NCBI GenBank assembly: GCA_027486765.1
Contig: JAIXOO010000232.1
Location: 1-64,000 of the forward strand
Reading direction: 5' to 3'
DNA length: 64,000 nucleotides
DNA from: Saprospiraceae bacterium
GTDB lineage: Bacteria > Bacteroidota > Bacteroidia > Chitinophagales > Saprospiraceae
The notes beneath the pieces are model-generated. The model worked only from the letters and a program-made list of their open reading frames with translations. It did no database searches and was not told the origin of the DNA. The position numbers and the translations under genes were made by a program. Positions 1-9,323 of the stretch are shown in pieces; position 1 is the first letter of the stretch; the number at the start of each line of letters is the position of its first letter.

Positions 1-1
1 C

Positions 2-853
2 AAACCCAAAATCGCTCTCACTTTTGATGATGGCTCCATCAATGACTTCGGCCCATACAAATTGGAAACCTGGAACCAACGCCTGCTGGACAACCTGAGC
101 AAGCATAACCTCAAGGCCATCTTATTTTCGGCAGGAGCCAATAAGTCAACCGAAAAAGGAAAATACGTATTGAGTTCCTGGAACAATGCCGGGCATTTTA
201 TTGCCAACCATACCATGACGCATGTCAACTTCAATAGCAAAAATACCAGCTTGGAAGCCTTTAAATTGGAACTGAGCAGAAACGACCAGGTCATCAAACA
301 ATACTCCAACTACCTCCCTTATTTCAGATTCCCCTACCTTAAAGAAGGCGACACCAAAGAAAAAGTAGATGGCTTCAGAACCTTTATGAGCCAAAAAGGC
401 TACAAAAACGGACACGTTTCTATTGATGCCTCAGATTGGTACATTCATGGCCGCCTGGTAAAACGCCTTCAGGAAAACCCGAAAGCGGATATTTCGGGCT
501 TTCGTGAATATTACAAAGACCATTTGTTGAATCGAGCCCAGTATTATGACTCTCTGGCGTACCAATTGACCAATCGGCGGATCAATCACGTCCTGTTGTT
601 GCACCACAACCTGGCAGCCTCCCTATTCCTGGATGACCTGATTCAACATTTTAAAGCAAACGGCTGGGAAGTAATCGATGCGGACAAGGCTTATGAAGAT
701 AAAATTTATCAGGAAGTACCAAATGCCATCCCTGCAGGCGAAAGCTTGATTTGGGCTTTGGCCAAACAATCTGGTAGGTTTGAAAAGGTTTTGAGGTATC
801 CGGCAGAGGATGGGGAGTATGAAAAGGTACGGATGGATAAGTTGGGGCTTTGA
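2..853 (+). CDS. Polysaccharide deacetylase (NodB homology), 5' end outside window
   Basis: The reading frame is open to the left edge, so this is the C-terminal 283 residues of a longer protein; the TTG at 62 is not the real start. The NodB-fold motifs are visible: motif 1 TFDDG (first 10 residues), motif 2 HTMTH and motif 3 RFPYL, which in CE4 enzymes supply the catalytic Asp, the two metal-binding His and the groove Arg. CE4 enzymes remove N- or O-acetyl groups from chitin-like polymers, peptidoglycan or xylan; the substrate cannot be told here. Any signal peptide would lie outside the window. The gene ends convergently with pnp, separated by a palindromic element and the pnp terminator. 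The family is clear; the specificity is unknown. Confidence 0.85.
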   Translation, partial: KPKIALTFDDGSINDFGPYKLETWNQRLLDNLSKHNLKAILFSAGANKSTEKGKYVLSSWNNAGHFIANHTMTHVNFNSKNTSLEAFKLELSRNDQVIKQYSNYLPYFRFPYLKEGDTKEKVDGFRTFMSQKGYKNGHVSIDASDWYIHGRLVKRLQENPKADISGFREYYKDHLLNRAQYYDSLAYQLTNRRINHVLLLHHNLAASLFLDDLIQHFKANGWEVIDADKAYEDKIYQEVPNAIPAGESLIWALAKQSGRFEKVLRYPAEDGEYEKVRMDKLGL

Positions 854-894
854 GGTCAACGCCACACTACTGGACATTTTACTCGGAGGACATG

Positions 895-1029
895 AATTGC
901 CACGTGCTTTAGCGCGTGATTAGCAGGATTTTTTGAAAATGGGCTTTAGCCCTCGCTTAAAAATTGATGCTAGGACTAAAGTCCATCAAAAAGGCAATCT
1001 CCATCCACGCGCTAAAGCACGTGGCAATT
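895..1029. repeat. Intergenic palindromic element A (24-bp perfect outer stem)
   Basis: Bases 895-918 are the exact reverse complement of 1006-1029. The 87-nt interior contains two smaller palindromes, GGGCTTTAGCCC (931-942) and GGACTAAAGTCC (about 973-984). Repeated GCTTTAGC/GCTAAAGC strings suggest a REP-like unit copied several times. It lies between the convergent ends of the deacetylase gene and pnp. The flank TCGGAGGACATGAATTGCC just left of it recurs almost unchanged at 30892-30910. The remaining bases of the 854-1170 gap hold only the pnp terminator. Confidence 0.8.
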
Positions 1030-1082
1030 GAAGCGCCCTTCACTCGAATAGACGGTCAGCCTTTCAGAACTGCCATAAGTAC

Positions 1083-1116
1083 AAAAAAAGCCTTCTGCTC
1101 ACTTGGAACAGAAGGC
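1083..1116 (-). terminator. Intrinsic terminator of pnp
   Basis: Stem GCCTTCTG (1090-1097) pairs with CAGAAGGC (1109-1116) over an 11-nt loop. On the minus strand the hairpin is followed directly by seven T (plus-strand A run 1083-1089). It sits 54 nt past the pnp stop codon. Confidence 0.85.
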
Positions 1117-1170
1117 CCTTTCGATCTATGTTGTCAGTTCCGACTTCGCAGAAGTCGCACATTTGTAGCA

Positions 1171-3492
1171 TTAATCCCGATCCCGGTTATTGCCCCAATT
1201 GCCACGGTCACCACCTCGGTCGCCACCGCCACCACGACGATCACCGCCCCGGTCGCCACCGCCACCTCTGCGGTCGCCACCACGGTCGCCGCCGCCGCCA
1301 CGGTACTCACCGCCGCCGCGTCTTTCGCCACCGCCACCGTTGTCGCCGCCGCCATTGTCTTCCATTCCTGGAGGTCTAGGCAACAAGGATTTGCGAGACA
1401 AGCGCATTTTGCCAGTCTTTTTGTCTACTTCAACCAGTTGGACTTTGATTTCGTCGCCTTCTTTCAGCACATCTTCCACATTGTCGATGCGGGTATGGCT
1501 GATTTCGGATACGTGCAAAAGTCCACTCTTGCCGTTGAAATCGACAAATACGCCGTAAGGCATCACCGACTTCACCACACCGCGGAACACGTCACCTACG
1601 GTTGGGCTGAAGGTAATTCGGTTTACCCATTCGATGGCTTTATCGATGGCATCTTTATTGGCCGAAGCAATGGTCACGTGACCTTTGTCGCCTTTTTCTT
1701 CGATGTTGATTTGAGTACCAGTAGTAGCCTGGATTTCCTGGATGACTTTACCACCCGGCCCGATCACTGCACCAATGTAGCTCTTATCGATGATGATTTC
1801 CACGATGCGTGGTGCGTGTGGTTTGTAATCTTCGCGCGGTGCTTCGATGGTTTTTTTCATCTCATTGAGGATGTGCAAACGACCTTCACGAGCCTGATTG
1901 AGGGCGCGAATCAACAAATCGTAAGGCAGACCATCAATTTTGATGTCCATTTGGCAACCAGTGATGCCGTTTTCGGTACCAGTTACTTTGAAGTCCATAT
2001 CGCCAAGGGCATCTTCATCGCCCAGGATGTCGCTCAGGATGGCCACGCGGTCACCTTCTTTGATCATCCCCATGGCGATACCAGATACAGGTGCCTTAAT
2101 TTGGACACCAGCGTCCATCAGCGCAAGGGTACCCGCACAAACAGTAGCCATCGAAGAAGAACCATTGGATTCCAGGATATCGGATACAATCCGCACAGTA
2201 TAGGGAAGATCAGCCGGCATCACTTTGCGCAGTGAGCGCGCCGCCAGATTGGCGTGGCCCACTTCACGGCGGCCGGGGCCACGTGATGGTTTCACTTCAC
2301 CCACGGAATAGCCAGGGAAGTTATAGTGCAGGATGAATTTCTCGTGGTACATCTCTTGCGAGTTGTCGATCATCTGCTCGTCCGTCTTGGTGCCCAAGGT
2401 CAACGAGGTCAAGGCCTGGGTTTCGCCACGGGTAAAGATGGCCGAACCATGGGTAGAAGGCAGATAATCTACTTCCGACCAGATGTGGCGAATTTCGCTG
2501 GGGCCACGACCGTCCAAACGCACGCCATCCAGGATGACTTCACGTACGGTTTTTTTCTTCAGTACGTCAAAATAACGCTTGAAGAAAGGTTTTTTCTCCG
2601 GCCAGGCTTCTTCGCCATAAGCTGCTGACAACGCAACTTCTGCTTCTTTTTTAACTTCTTCGAACTTTTTCTTGCGGACATTCTTGTCCGAAGCACTGCT
2701 GGCTACGGCGCGAATTTTGTCTACAACCAGTTCTTTCAGCTTCGCCAACACTTCTTCGTCTTCGGGAAGTGGTGGTACTTCACGTTTGATCAGTGCTTTG
2801 TCGCCTACCAGTTCGGCCAGGGCGATTTGGGCATGGCATTGTACTTTGATCGCTTCGTGGGCAATGCGCAGGGCATCAATCATGGATTCTTCATCCATTT
2901 CTTTGGCTTCACCTTCAACCATGGTGATGTCTTGCAAAGTAGCCGCAACGATCAAATCGATGTCGGCTCCTTTTAGTGCTTCTTTGCCAGGATTGATGAC
3001 AAATTCACCGTTGATGCGCGCAACCCGAACCTCAGAGATGGGACCCTGGAAGGGAATATCTGATACACTCAGCGCAGCCGAAGCAGCCAGTGCTACAAAT
3101 GCGTCGGGCATTTCGTTTTTCTCCACCGAGATCAAGTTGATCATGATCTGGGTGTCATTCATGTAGTGGTTGGGGAAGAGCGGGCGAATGGCACGGTCAA
3201 CCAAACGAGAACACAAGATCTCGTAGTCGGAAAGTTTGGTTTCCCGACGGAAGAAGTTGCCTGGAATACGACCTGATGAGGCAAATTTTTCTTGATAGTC
3301 CACGGATAGTGGAAAAAAATCTTGTCCAGCGCGGGCTTCTTTGTCTGAGGTAGCAACGGCGAAGATCATGGTATTGCCGCAACGCACTACTACCGAGCCG
3401 TCGGCTTGGGTAGCTAACTTACCAGTTTCGATGATCACTTCACGACCATCGGGTAAGTTGAAAGACTTTGTGATTGGAATCTGTTGTCCCAT
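1171..3492 (-). CDS. pnp: Polyribonucleotide nucleotidyltransferase (PNPase) with Arg/Gly-rich tail
   Basis: A 773-residue PNPase: phosphorolytic 3'-5' exoribonuclease and core RNA-decay enzyme of the cytoplasm. Two RNase PH domains with the linking helical domain occupy about residues 1-550; the second holds GDMDFKV and MDIKID, which carry the two catalytic Asp. A KH domain (IGAVIGPGGKVIQEI) and an S1 domain (GDVFRGVVKSVMPYGVFVDF) follow. Residues 712-773 form an extra tail of Gly, Arg and Asp with near-perfect copies of RRGGGGDRGGD, not found in the E. coli enzyme and resembling RGG RNA-binding tails. It follows rpsO on the same strand, the usual order, but a terminator after rpsO suggests pnp also has its own promoter in 3493-3677, which I could not assign. 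Confidence 0.98.
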   Translation of the reverse strand: MGQQIPITKSFNLPDGREVIIETGKLATQADGSVVVRCGNTMIFAVATSDKEARAGQDFFPLSVDYQEKFASSGRIPGNFFRRETKLSDYEILCSRLVDRAIRPLFPNHYMNDTQIMINLISVEKNEMPDAFVALAASAALSVSDIPFQGPISEVRVARINGEFVINPGKEALKGADIDLIVAATLQDITMVEGEAKEMDEESMIDALRIAHEAIKVQCHAQIALAELVGDKALIKREVPPLPEDEEVLAKLKELVVDKIRAVASSASDKNVRKKKFEEVKKEAEVALSAAYGEEAWPEKKPFFKRYFDVLKKKTVREVILDGVRLDGRGPSEIRHIWSEVDYLPSTHGSAIFTRGETQALTSLTLGTKTDEQMIDNSQEMYHEKFILHYNFPGYSVGEVKPSRGPGRREVGHANLAARSLRKVMPADLPYTVRIVSDILESNGSSSMATVCAGTLALMDAGVQIKAPVSGIAMGMIKEGDRVAILSDILGDEDALGDMDFKVTGTENGITGCQMDIKIDGLPYDLLIRALNQAREGRLHILNEMKKTIEAPREDYKPHAPRIVEIIIDKSYIGAVIGPGGKVIQEIQATTGTQINIEEKGDKGHVTIASANKDAIDKAIEWVNRITFSPTVGDVFRGVVKSVMPYGVFVDFNGKSGLLHVSEISHTRIDNVEDVLKEGDEIKVQLVEVDKKTGKMRLSRKSLLPRPPGMEDNGGGDNGGGGERRGGGEYRGGGGDRGGDRRGGGGDRGGDRRGGGGDRGGDRGNWGNNRDRD

Positions 3493-3677
3493 AAATTGAA
3501 ATCGCTTTTGAATATGTCTTAACCTTCTTGTATCCTATAAGGTTGAAAAGCTGAAGTGTTAAATGCAGGACGGACAAAAAAGTTGAACCTGAGGAGAGAG
3601 GATTGATTAACCTGAAAAATTGCTCTTTGACCTCAAAATCAGTCTGCACAGCACAAATACATACAGCTCAAAACAAA

Positions 3678-3706
3678 GGAAGCGCTCTCGGAAAGAGAAC
3701 GCTTCC
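3678..3706 (-). terminator. Probable terminator or attenuator between rpsO and pnp
   Basis: GGAAGCG (3678-3684) pairs with CGCTTCC (3700-3706), continued after one mismatch by TCTC/GAGA with a 5-nt loop. On the minus strand it is followed by TTTGTTTT. It begins 15 nt past the rpsO stop. In E. coli the rpsO-pnp gap holds a similar terminator and an RNase III site, so partial read-through into pnp is plausible. Confidence 0.7.
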
Positions 3707-3721
3707 TTGTTCATTTGGGGA

Positions 3722-3997
3722 TTACTTACGAATACCCAGTTGTTCGATCAGTTCGCGGTATTTTACAATATCCCTTTTAGCAAGGTATTGCAACAAACGC
3801 TTTCTTTTACCAACGAGCATCAACAAGGTGCGTCGGCAAGCGTGATCTTTTCTGTTTTGATTCAAGTGCTTAGAAAGCTCCTGAATGCGATAAGTAAAAA
3901 GTGCCACTTGGCCCTCGGTAGAGCCTGTGTTTCCAGCTGCTCCGCCATACTGAGTAAATAGCTCAGCCTTCTTCTCTTGAGTTAAATAAACTGCCAT
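3722..3997 (-). CDS. rpsO: 30S ribosomal protein S15
   Basis: A 91-residue protein matching S15 along its whole length (MAVYLTQEKKAELF, GSTEGQVALFTYRI, HACRRTLLMLVGKRKRLLQYL, DIVKYRELIEQLGIRK). It binds 16S rRNA in the platform of the small subunit. The open frame continues 10 codons upstream, but the ATG at 3997 gives the family N-terminus, and the promoter box at 4048-4055 places the transcript start near 4041, about 44 nt ahead of this ATG. It is followed by pnp. Confidence 0.98.
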   Translation of the reverse strand: MAVYLTQEKKAELFTQYGGAAGNTGSTEGQVALFTYRIQELSKHLNQNRKDHACRRTLLMLVGKRKRLLQYLAKRDIVKYRELIEQLGIRK

Positions 3998-4047
3998 TGT
4001 GTTGAGATTAATACCGTTAGTGATCACAAGAATCAGTTACAGCGCCG

Positions 4048-4055
4048 CAAAGGTA
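4048..4055 (-). promoter_or_regulatory. Bacteroidota -7 promoter box for rpsO
   Basis: The minus strand reads TTACCTTTGCG, matching the TAnnTTTG -7 element of Bacteroidota housekeeping promoters. The same 11-nt string occurs upstream of gap. No convincing -33 TTG was located. Confidence 0.6.
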
Positions 4056-4101
4056 AGGTTTTTGAAGAAAAGAACAAAAATAAAATGCAGGAAGATTCCT
4101 T

Positions 4102-5412
4102 CTATTTGGCACTGTACCAAAAGGGGATAAAACTTTGGCGTTTTTTGCCTTTGTAGCGATACTCTGACTGAATGTAGATTAGGTTTTCACCAGATAAGAG
4201 CAATGAATCGGGAATGTAGGCCAAAAATCCATACTCATTGGCATTGTAGTGATTGTAAGAGCGCAGTCGCTCAGGTACAAATTTCTGGCCATTCAACTCA
4301 ATGTGAAAGTATTTTTTGGCCTGTTCTTTGAACCAGGCACGACTCTTGATGAGATTTTGGCTGTCGTTGAGGGTACTATCCATTTTGTATTCGCCATATT
4401 TTTTGTTCAAAACGATTTCTTCACGGGTTGGCAATGGTAAAAACAATTTCACGCCAACTCCCATCATTTCTGAACTGGGGATGATGGGGTTTTGAATGAG
4501 CTGATCAGTTTTGAGGTTGTCTTCATAATGAACGGAATAAAAGCGATCTTCTCGGTCAGCATTGCTAAAGTAGTAGCGCTGGTTTGAATACATTACATTG
4601 CTTTGTAGAAAAACGACCATAAAAATAGGTAAGATCAATAAGATGTATCCCAACATGCCTAATGTGTATGCTCTCTTTTTTAGGTTGGTGATAAACGTAC
4701 TGTTGATGTAAAAAATGGGTTGATATAAAAAATGGAACATGATTCGGCTACTGCTTTTGACCACCAAAGGATAATGAATTTTTTGCACCCATGCTTTGTC
4801 TCGCAATTTTTTCGCATTCAATATTCCTCCAATCACGCCTGGTATCATTAGTATAGATAGCATAGCTATAAAAATGGTGTTGATGGTGAACTGCGGTAGC
4901 AACTGGTGAATGCCGTAAGCGATCCCGGCCAAAGCCAATACAATTGAGGCAATACTGGTGAAAATCATGGCAACACTGAAAGAAAAAGCAAACATGATGC
5001 TACACGTTTGGTCTACTCTTGCCGCATAGCTGCGCAGGTCCCCAAAATCGACTTTTAATTGTTGCAAATAATGCTTGCTGTAGTTTTCACTTTCTTCATT
5101 GACCCCCTGTGGGTAAACCGATGATAGGCCAAGTAACCCTACCCAAATCGAGCGCAGAATAAAGTGCAAAATAAAATTGATCATTAAGATCGTGATGGCA
5201 AAAGTGAGGTAGGTGAAAAAGAGGTATAGAATCTCCAGGATATCATCACTGAAGTTCAATAAACTGTAATTGACCATTTTAGTAAGCAACCAGGGCAGTT
5301 GTAAAGAGCCATAAATTGCGGCGCCGGAGATGATCAACTCAGCAGACCAGCTTTCTTTTTCGAGTTGTTCAAACCAGCTTTGTTGATTTGAATCGGGCGA
5401 TAGGTTATCCAT
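4102..5412 (-). CDS. Multi-pass membrane protein of unknown function
   Basis: A 436-residue protein not recognised. About five hydrophobic segments are visible: near residues 28-50, 60-90, 135-165, 175-195 and 250-275. The last 150 or so residues are soluble, rich in Tyr and charged residues, and probably extracytoplasmic (YRYKGKKRQSFIPFWYSAK at the end). The start overlaps the 3' end of the methyltransferase-like gene upstream by 8 bp, so the two are probably co-translated. No catalytic motif was seen. Confidence 0.8.
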   Translation of the reverse strand: MDNLSPDSNQQSWFEQLEKESWSAELIISGAAIYGSLQLPWLLTKMVNYSLLNFSDDILEILYLFFTYLTFAITILMINFILHFILRSIWVGLLGLSSVYPQGVNEESENYSKHYLQQLKVDFGDLRSYAARVDQTCSIMFAFSFSVAMIFTSIASIVLALAGIAYGIHQLLPQFTINTIFIAMLSILMIPGVIGGILNAKKLRDKAWVQKIHYPLVVKSSSRIMFHFLYQPIFYINSTFITNLKKRAYTLGMLGYILLILPIFMVVFLQSNVMYSNQRYYFSNADREDRFYSVHYEDNLKTDQLIQNPIIPSSEMMGVGVKLFLPLPTREEIVLNKKYGEYKMDSTLNDSQNLIKSRAWFKEQAKKYFHIELNGQKFVPERLRSYNHYNANEYGFLAYIPDSLLLSGENLIYIQSEYRYKGKKRQSFIPFWYSAK

Positions 5413-6124
5413 TTTCTTGAGTGCTTTTTCTGAATCGGTACAAAAGTTGAGTCCGATTTTTTTTGTCGTCTTTTACAATAGTGACTTGGGTTTCGAAAAC
5501 AAACCCACAGCGTTGAACCAGTTTTTTTAACGCTTCTGGGCTGTACATGATGTGTTGGCAGCCAGGGTGCAGGTCGTTGGCATGCCGGGGTACCAGTTCA
5601 CTGATGTACAAACGCCCACCTGCATTGAGACTGCGGTAAATATCGCGCAGCATCTCATCTGGATGGCTAAATTCATGAAAAGTTTGGAATAAAATCACTT
5701 TATCCATTTGTCCATCGGGCAGGCCAGTTTTTTTGATACTCCCCAAAGAGGTACTAATGCTGTTGCTGAGCCGCTGGCCTTTGACAATGGAGTAGTAGCG
5801 CTGTACATAATTGGCCTGCTGGGCATTGCAACAGGATGAGTCGATGTCTACGGCATAAAACTGGATGCCTTCAGTGAACAAGGACAGTGCACCTTCCCAG
5901 CGGAGTGCTCCGGCACCAATGTCGGCGACTTTTTCACCCTTTTTTAAATTCAGGCCTTCGACGTGTTTCATCAAATGCACATCAGCTTTGGCATCCGCCA
6001 AAGAGGTATGCTGATAAAAGTAGCAGGCATCGAAATCCTTACCCCCACTTTGGCCTTTTTGGGCGCACAACAGCGTTGGGAGTAATAAGACTACGGTAAG
6101 TTGGTAAATCCGGTATGCTGGCAT
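5405..6124 (-). CDS. Class I SAM-dependent methyltransferase-like protein with signal peptide
   Basis: A 239-residue protein. Residues 1-21 (YRIYQLTVVLLLPTLLCAQ) look like a signal peptide. The rest is a Rossmann methyltransferase: motif I GEKVADIGAGALRWEGA, an acidic strand-2 end (YAVDID), and a later KVILFQTFHEFSHPDEMLRDI-like region followed by GGRLYISELVP, typical of Methyltransf_11/25 proteins. Exported SAM enzymes are unexpected because SAM is cytoplasmic. Either the N-terminus is a membrane anchor, or the start is internal (Met 52 sits just before motif I), or the domain has another role. The gene overlaps the membrane-protein gene by 8 bp. Confidence 0.75.
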   Translation of the reverse strand: MPAYRIYQLTVVLLLPTLLCAQKGQSGGKDFDACYFYQHTSLADAKADVHLMKHVEGLNLKKGEKVADIGAGALRWEGALSLFTEGIQFYAVDIDSSCCNAQQANYVQRYYSIVKGQRLSNSISTSLGSIKKTGLPDGQMDKVILFQTFHEFSHPDEMLRDIYRSLNAGGRLYISELVPRHANDLHPGCQHIMYSPEALKKLVQRCGFVFETQVTIVKDDKKNRTQLLYRFRKSTQENG

Positions 6125-6259
6125 TGATTCGTCGACGGTGTTTGATACCTAAACAAAATAGGTAAATAATGGATTAAAAAACTGCTACCTTCATTTAAAT
6201 TTCATTTGTCTGGGCAAAAATAATGAATTGAGGATATGATCACTCAAAAGCTGCTAAAT

Positions 6260-9200
6260 ATGAAGAAGATTACAAGTAAGCTGCTGCTTATCATGGTTTT
6301 ATTAGGAGTTGTTCAAATAGTCAGGGGGCAAGATTACATCGACCCCAAACTCCTGACCAACCTGGAGTACCGCAGTGTCGGCCCCACCCGTGGAGGCCGG
6401 GTTACCAGCGTGGCTGGTCACCCCAACACCCCTGGCGTGTTTTTCATGGGATCAACAGGTGGAGGCCTGTGGAAAACCATCGATTACGGTAACAACTGGA
6501 ACAACGTTTCGGATGGCTTTTTTAACACGCCTTCAATTGGAGCCATCGGCATAGCCCCCTCCAAACCAGACGTGATGTACGTTGGCACTGGCTCGGATGG
6601 CCTGCGCAGCAATGTGATCGCCGGTAAAGGGGTGTACAAATCCAGCAATGCGGGTCGTACCTGGGAAAAAGTAGGTTTGGAAAAAACCGGGCACATCGGC
6701 GCGGTTGAAGTCCACCCGACCAATCCCGACATCGCTTTTGTAGCCGCCATCGGCAACGCCTTTGTACCCAATGTAGATCGAGGCGTTTACCGCACCAAAG
6801 ACGGCGGAAAGAGTTGGGAAAAAGTCCTTTTCCTGAGTGATACCATTGGTTTTTCCGACCTGGAATTTCACCCCACCAATCCCCAGATCATCTACGCTGG
6901 TGCCTGGCGGGCCCAACGCACCCCTTGGACCATTATCAGTGGGGGCAAAGTAGGTGGTGTGTTCAAATCAGAAGACGGAGGCAACACCTGGCGTAAAGTT
7001 GCCAAAGGTCTACCCGCCGATTTGATTGGCAAAATTGATTTTGCCGTTTCTCCAGCCGATCCTCAGCGGGTGTATGCTCTGATTGAAGCCCTGCCCGGCG
7101 GTGGTTTGTACCGTTCCAACGACGCGGGTGAATCCTGGTCGCTCATCAGCTCCAGCCGCTTCTTGCTCGATCGACCTTTTTATTATTGCAACGTTACGGC
7201 CAATCCTTTGAATGCGGATAATGTTTTTGTGAGCGCAACGGGTTTTTGGCGTTCCAACAATGGGGGGCGTACTTGGGCCTCGGTCAATACTCCCCATGGC
7301 GACGAGCACGACTTGTGGATCAACCCCCGAGATACCCTGGAATGGATTGAATCCAACGACGGTGGAGCCAATATAACCCGCGATGGAGGCCGCAATTGGT
7401 CTACCCAACTCAACCAACCCACCGCAGAGCTGTATCAGGTGGAAATAGACGATCAATTCCCTTATTGGTTGTATGCAGGCCAACAAGACAATGGCACGGC
7501 GATCACTGTGCCCAGTTTGCCACCTTATGATTCACCTGTAGGTCCGATGGGTTATTATCTGCCCGCTGGAGGATGTGAAACTGGACCTGCCGTGCCCAAA
7601 CCTGGCAACCACAACATCGTTTATGCCAACTGTAAAGGTTGTTTCAGCGTATACGACAAACGCAGTGGTCAAGAACGGAACTATTTCATCGGAGCCACCA
7701 ACATTTACGGGCACAAACCCAATGACCTCAAGTTCCGCTTTCAACGGGTAACGCCCATCCACGTTTCACCCAACAACCCCAAAGCGGTTTATTACGGCTC
7801 GCAATACCTGCACCGTACGCTGGATGAAGGGGTGACCTGGGAAACCATTTCTCCTGACCTTACTGCCTTTGAACCCGATAAACAGGTGATTTCCGGTAGC
7901 CCGATTACCCGCGATGTGACAGGCGAAGAATATTACAGCACCATTTACGAAATTCGGGAATCGAATAAACTGCCCGGCCTGATTTGGGTAGGTGCCAACG
8001 ATGGCCCCATTCACGTTACCCGCAACAATGGCAAAACCTGGCAAAATGTGACCCCAGCTGGCATGCCTAAAGGGGGTAGAGTAGACTGTATCGATCCTTC
8101 CCCGCACCGCCCGAATAAAGCCTATGCCGCAATCCTGTTGTATCAATTGGGAGATTGGCGGCCCTATTTGTACAAAACCGATAACTATGGCCAATCCTGG
8201 ACTCTGATCACCAAAGGTATCCCCGAAGACTACCCGGTGCGTACCGTGCGTGAAGACCCCAACCGAGAAGGATTGTTGTATGCGGGTACTGAATATGGTA
8301 TGTTCATTTCTTTTGACGATGGCCAAAACTGGCAACCTTTCCAGCAAAATTTACCGATTACCCCGATTACGGACATCAAAGTGCATAAGGGAGATTTGGT
8401 CATCTCCACCATGGGGCGTGGGTTTTGGATTTTGGACAACTTGTCGGCCTTGCATCAATTGGCCAAACCCACTTTGGCTCAATCGGCTATGCTCTTCAAA
8501 CCTCGCGACCAATACCGCCTGCGCTATTGGCCCAACCGCAAAGGCAGTGAACCGCATTACCCTAGCCCCGGTATCCAAATCGATTATTGGTTAAAGGAGG
8601 CACCCCAAAGTCCCATCACTTTGGAAATCCTCAATGCCCAAATGCAAACCATCCGGGCATTTACTTCCCAGAACAATCCACGAGATACTGTAAAAATCCC
8701 TAGTCGCGCGGGTATGGCCATGGGCTTTGTGATTGCCGGATTTAGCGATGCCCTGCGCACTACACCTGGAATACAGCGCTTTGTGTGGGATCTACGGCAT
8801 TTAGGTGCATGGGATCGCAACGGCACTCGCTCTAGTCGGGGGGCTCCACTAGCAGCGCCAGGGCAGTATTTTGTCCGTTTGACGGTGAATGGAGTGGCCT
8901 CTTTGCAAGGATTTAAGGTGTTACCTGATCCACGTTTGATCAATGCTGGTGTGACCACCAAGGATCTTCAGCTACAGGAAGCTTTGGCTTTACAGATCAT
9001 CGAACTGGATAGCCGCAGCCGCATCCTGGGCGCAACCATTACGCAGGAGCGGGCCAGTGCACAGCAAAAAAATGACGCAGTACTTTCGACCTTTTACAAT
9101 GACTTGTATTCGGAAGTGTTTACTGCCGAGGGGAGGTACATGGTGCCACGCCTGGTTGACCAGATCAGCTATCTGCGCAGCATGCTGGACCAAGGTGATC

Positions 9201-9319
9201 AACGCCCGGGTAAAGATGCCTATGCCCGATATGAGGAATTGAAAAGTTGGTACAACCGCCTGGCCAAACAAGCAGTGGATAAGGTAGGCAACCGCAAAGA
9301 ATTTGATTTGATCGATTGA
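6260..9319 (+). CDS. Secreted Asp-box (BNR/sortilin-like) beta-propeller protein
   Basis: A 1019-residue exported protein. I chose the ATG at 6260 over 6236 because it gives a clean signal peptide (MKKITSKLLLIMVLLGVVQ, cut before QDYID). At least ten Asp-box motifs (S/T-x-D/N-x-G-x-T/S-W) are visible between residues 80 and 700, for example SNAGRTWEKV, KDGGKSWEKV, EDGGNTWRKV, RDGGRNWS and DDGQNWQPF. These build sialidase/VPS10-type propellers. The family is annotated as glycosyl hydrolase or WD40/YVTN/BNR-repeat protein. The last 250 residues hold a beta-sandwich-like part (GIQRFVWDLRH) and a helical end. No sialidase catalytic set was identified, so enzymatic activity is unproven. Its end converges on the tRNA-Glu genes. 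Confidence 0.88.
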   Translation: MKKITSKLLLIMVLLGVVQIVRGQDYIDPKLLTNLEYRSVGPTRGGRVTSVAGHPNTPGVFFMGSTGGGLWKTIDYGNNWNNVSDGFFNTPSIGAIGIAPSKPDVMYVGTGSDGLRSNVIAGKGVYKSSNAGRTWEKVGLEKTGHIGAVEVHPTNPDIAFVAAIGNAFVPNVDRGVYRTKDGGKSWEKVLFLSDTIGFSDLEFHPTNPQIIYAGAWRAQRTPWTIISGGKVGGVFKSEDGGNTWRKVAKGLPADLIGKIDFAVSPADPQRVYALIEALPGGGLYRSNDAGESWSLISSSRFLLDRPFYYCNVTANPLNADNVFVSATGFWRSNNGGRTWASVNTPHGDEHDLWINPRDTLEWIESNDGGANITRDGGRNWSTQLNQPTAELYQVEIDDQFPYWLYAGQQDNGTAITVPSLPPYDSPVGPMGYYLPAGGCETGPAVPKPGNHNIVYANCKGCFSVYDKRSGQERNYFIGATNIYGHKPNDLKFRFQRVTPIHVSPNNPKAVYYGSQYLHRTLDEGVTWETISPDLTAFEPDKQVISGSPITRDVTGEEYYSTIYEIRESNKLPGLIWVGANDGPIHVTRNNGKTWQNVTPAGMPKGGRVDCIDPSPHRPNKAYAAILLYQLGDWRPYLYKTDNYGQSWTLITKGIPEDYPVRTVREDPNREGLLYAGTEYGMFISFDDGQNWQPFQQNLPITPITDIKVHKGDLVISTMGRGFWILDNLSALHQLAKPTLAQSAMLFKPRDQYRLRYWPNRKGSEPHYPSPGIQIDYWLKEAPQSPITLEILNAQMQTIRAFTSQNNPRDTVKIPSRAGMAMGFVIAGFSDALRTTPGIQRFVWDLRHLGAWDRNGTRSSRGAPLAAPGQYFVRLTVNGVASLQGFKVLPDPRLINAGVTTKDLQLQEALALQIIELDSRSRILGATITQERASAQQKNDAVLSTFYNDLYSEVFTAEGRYMVPRLVDQISYLRSMLDQGDQRPGKDAYARYEELKSWYNRLAKQAVDKVGNRKEFDLID

Positions 9320-9323
9320 TGAT

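Noticed and set aside
1190..1345. G/C-rich tandem repeat taken as a minisatellite
   Set aside because: It is in frame within pnp and encodes the Arg/Gly tail, so it is listed as part of that gene.
964..2235. 423-codon plus-strand open frame
   Set aside because: It is antisense to pnp and its composition follows the complementary repeat-rich tail; it has no domain signature.
3998..4027. Longer rpsO start at 4027
   Set aside because: The ATG at 3997 gives the conserved MAVYLTQEKK start of S15; the extra ten residues are not family-like.
6260..9319. Calling the Asp-box protein a sialidase
   Set aside because: Asp boxes define the propeller fold, but no FRIP-type Arg motif or sialidase catalytic set was seen.
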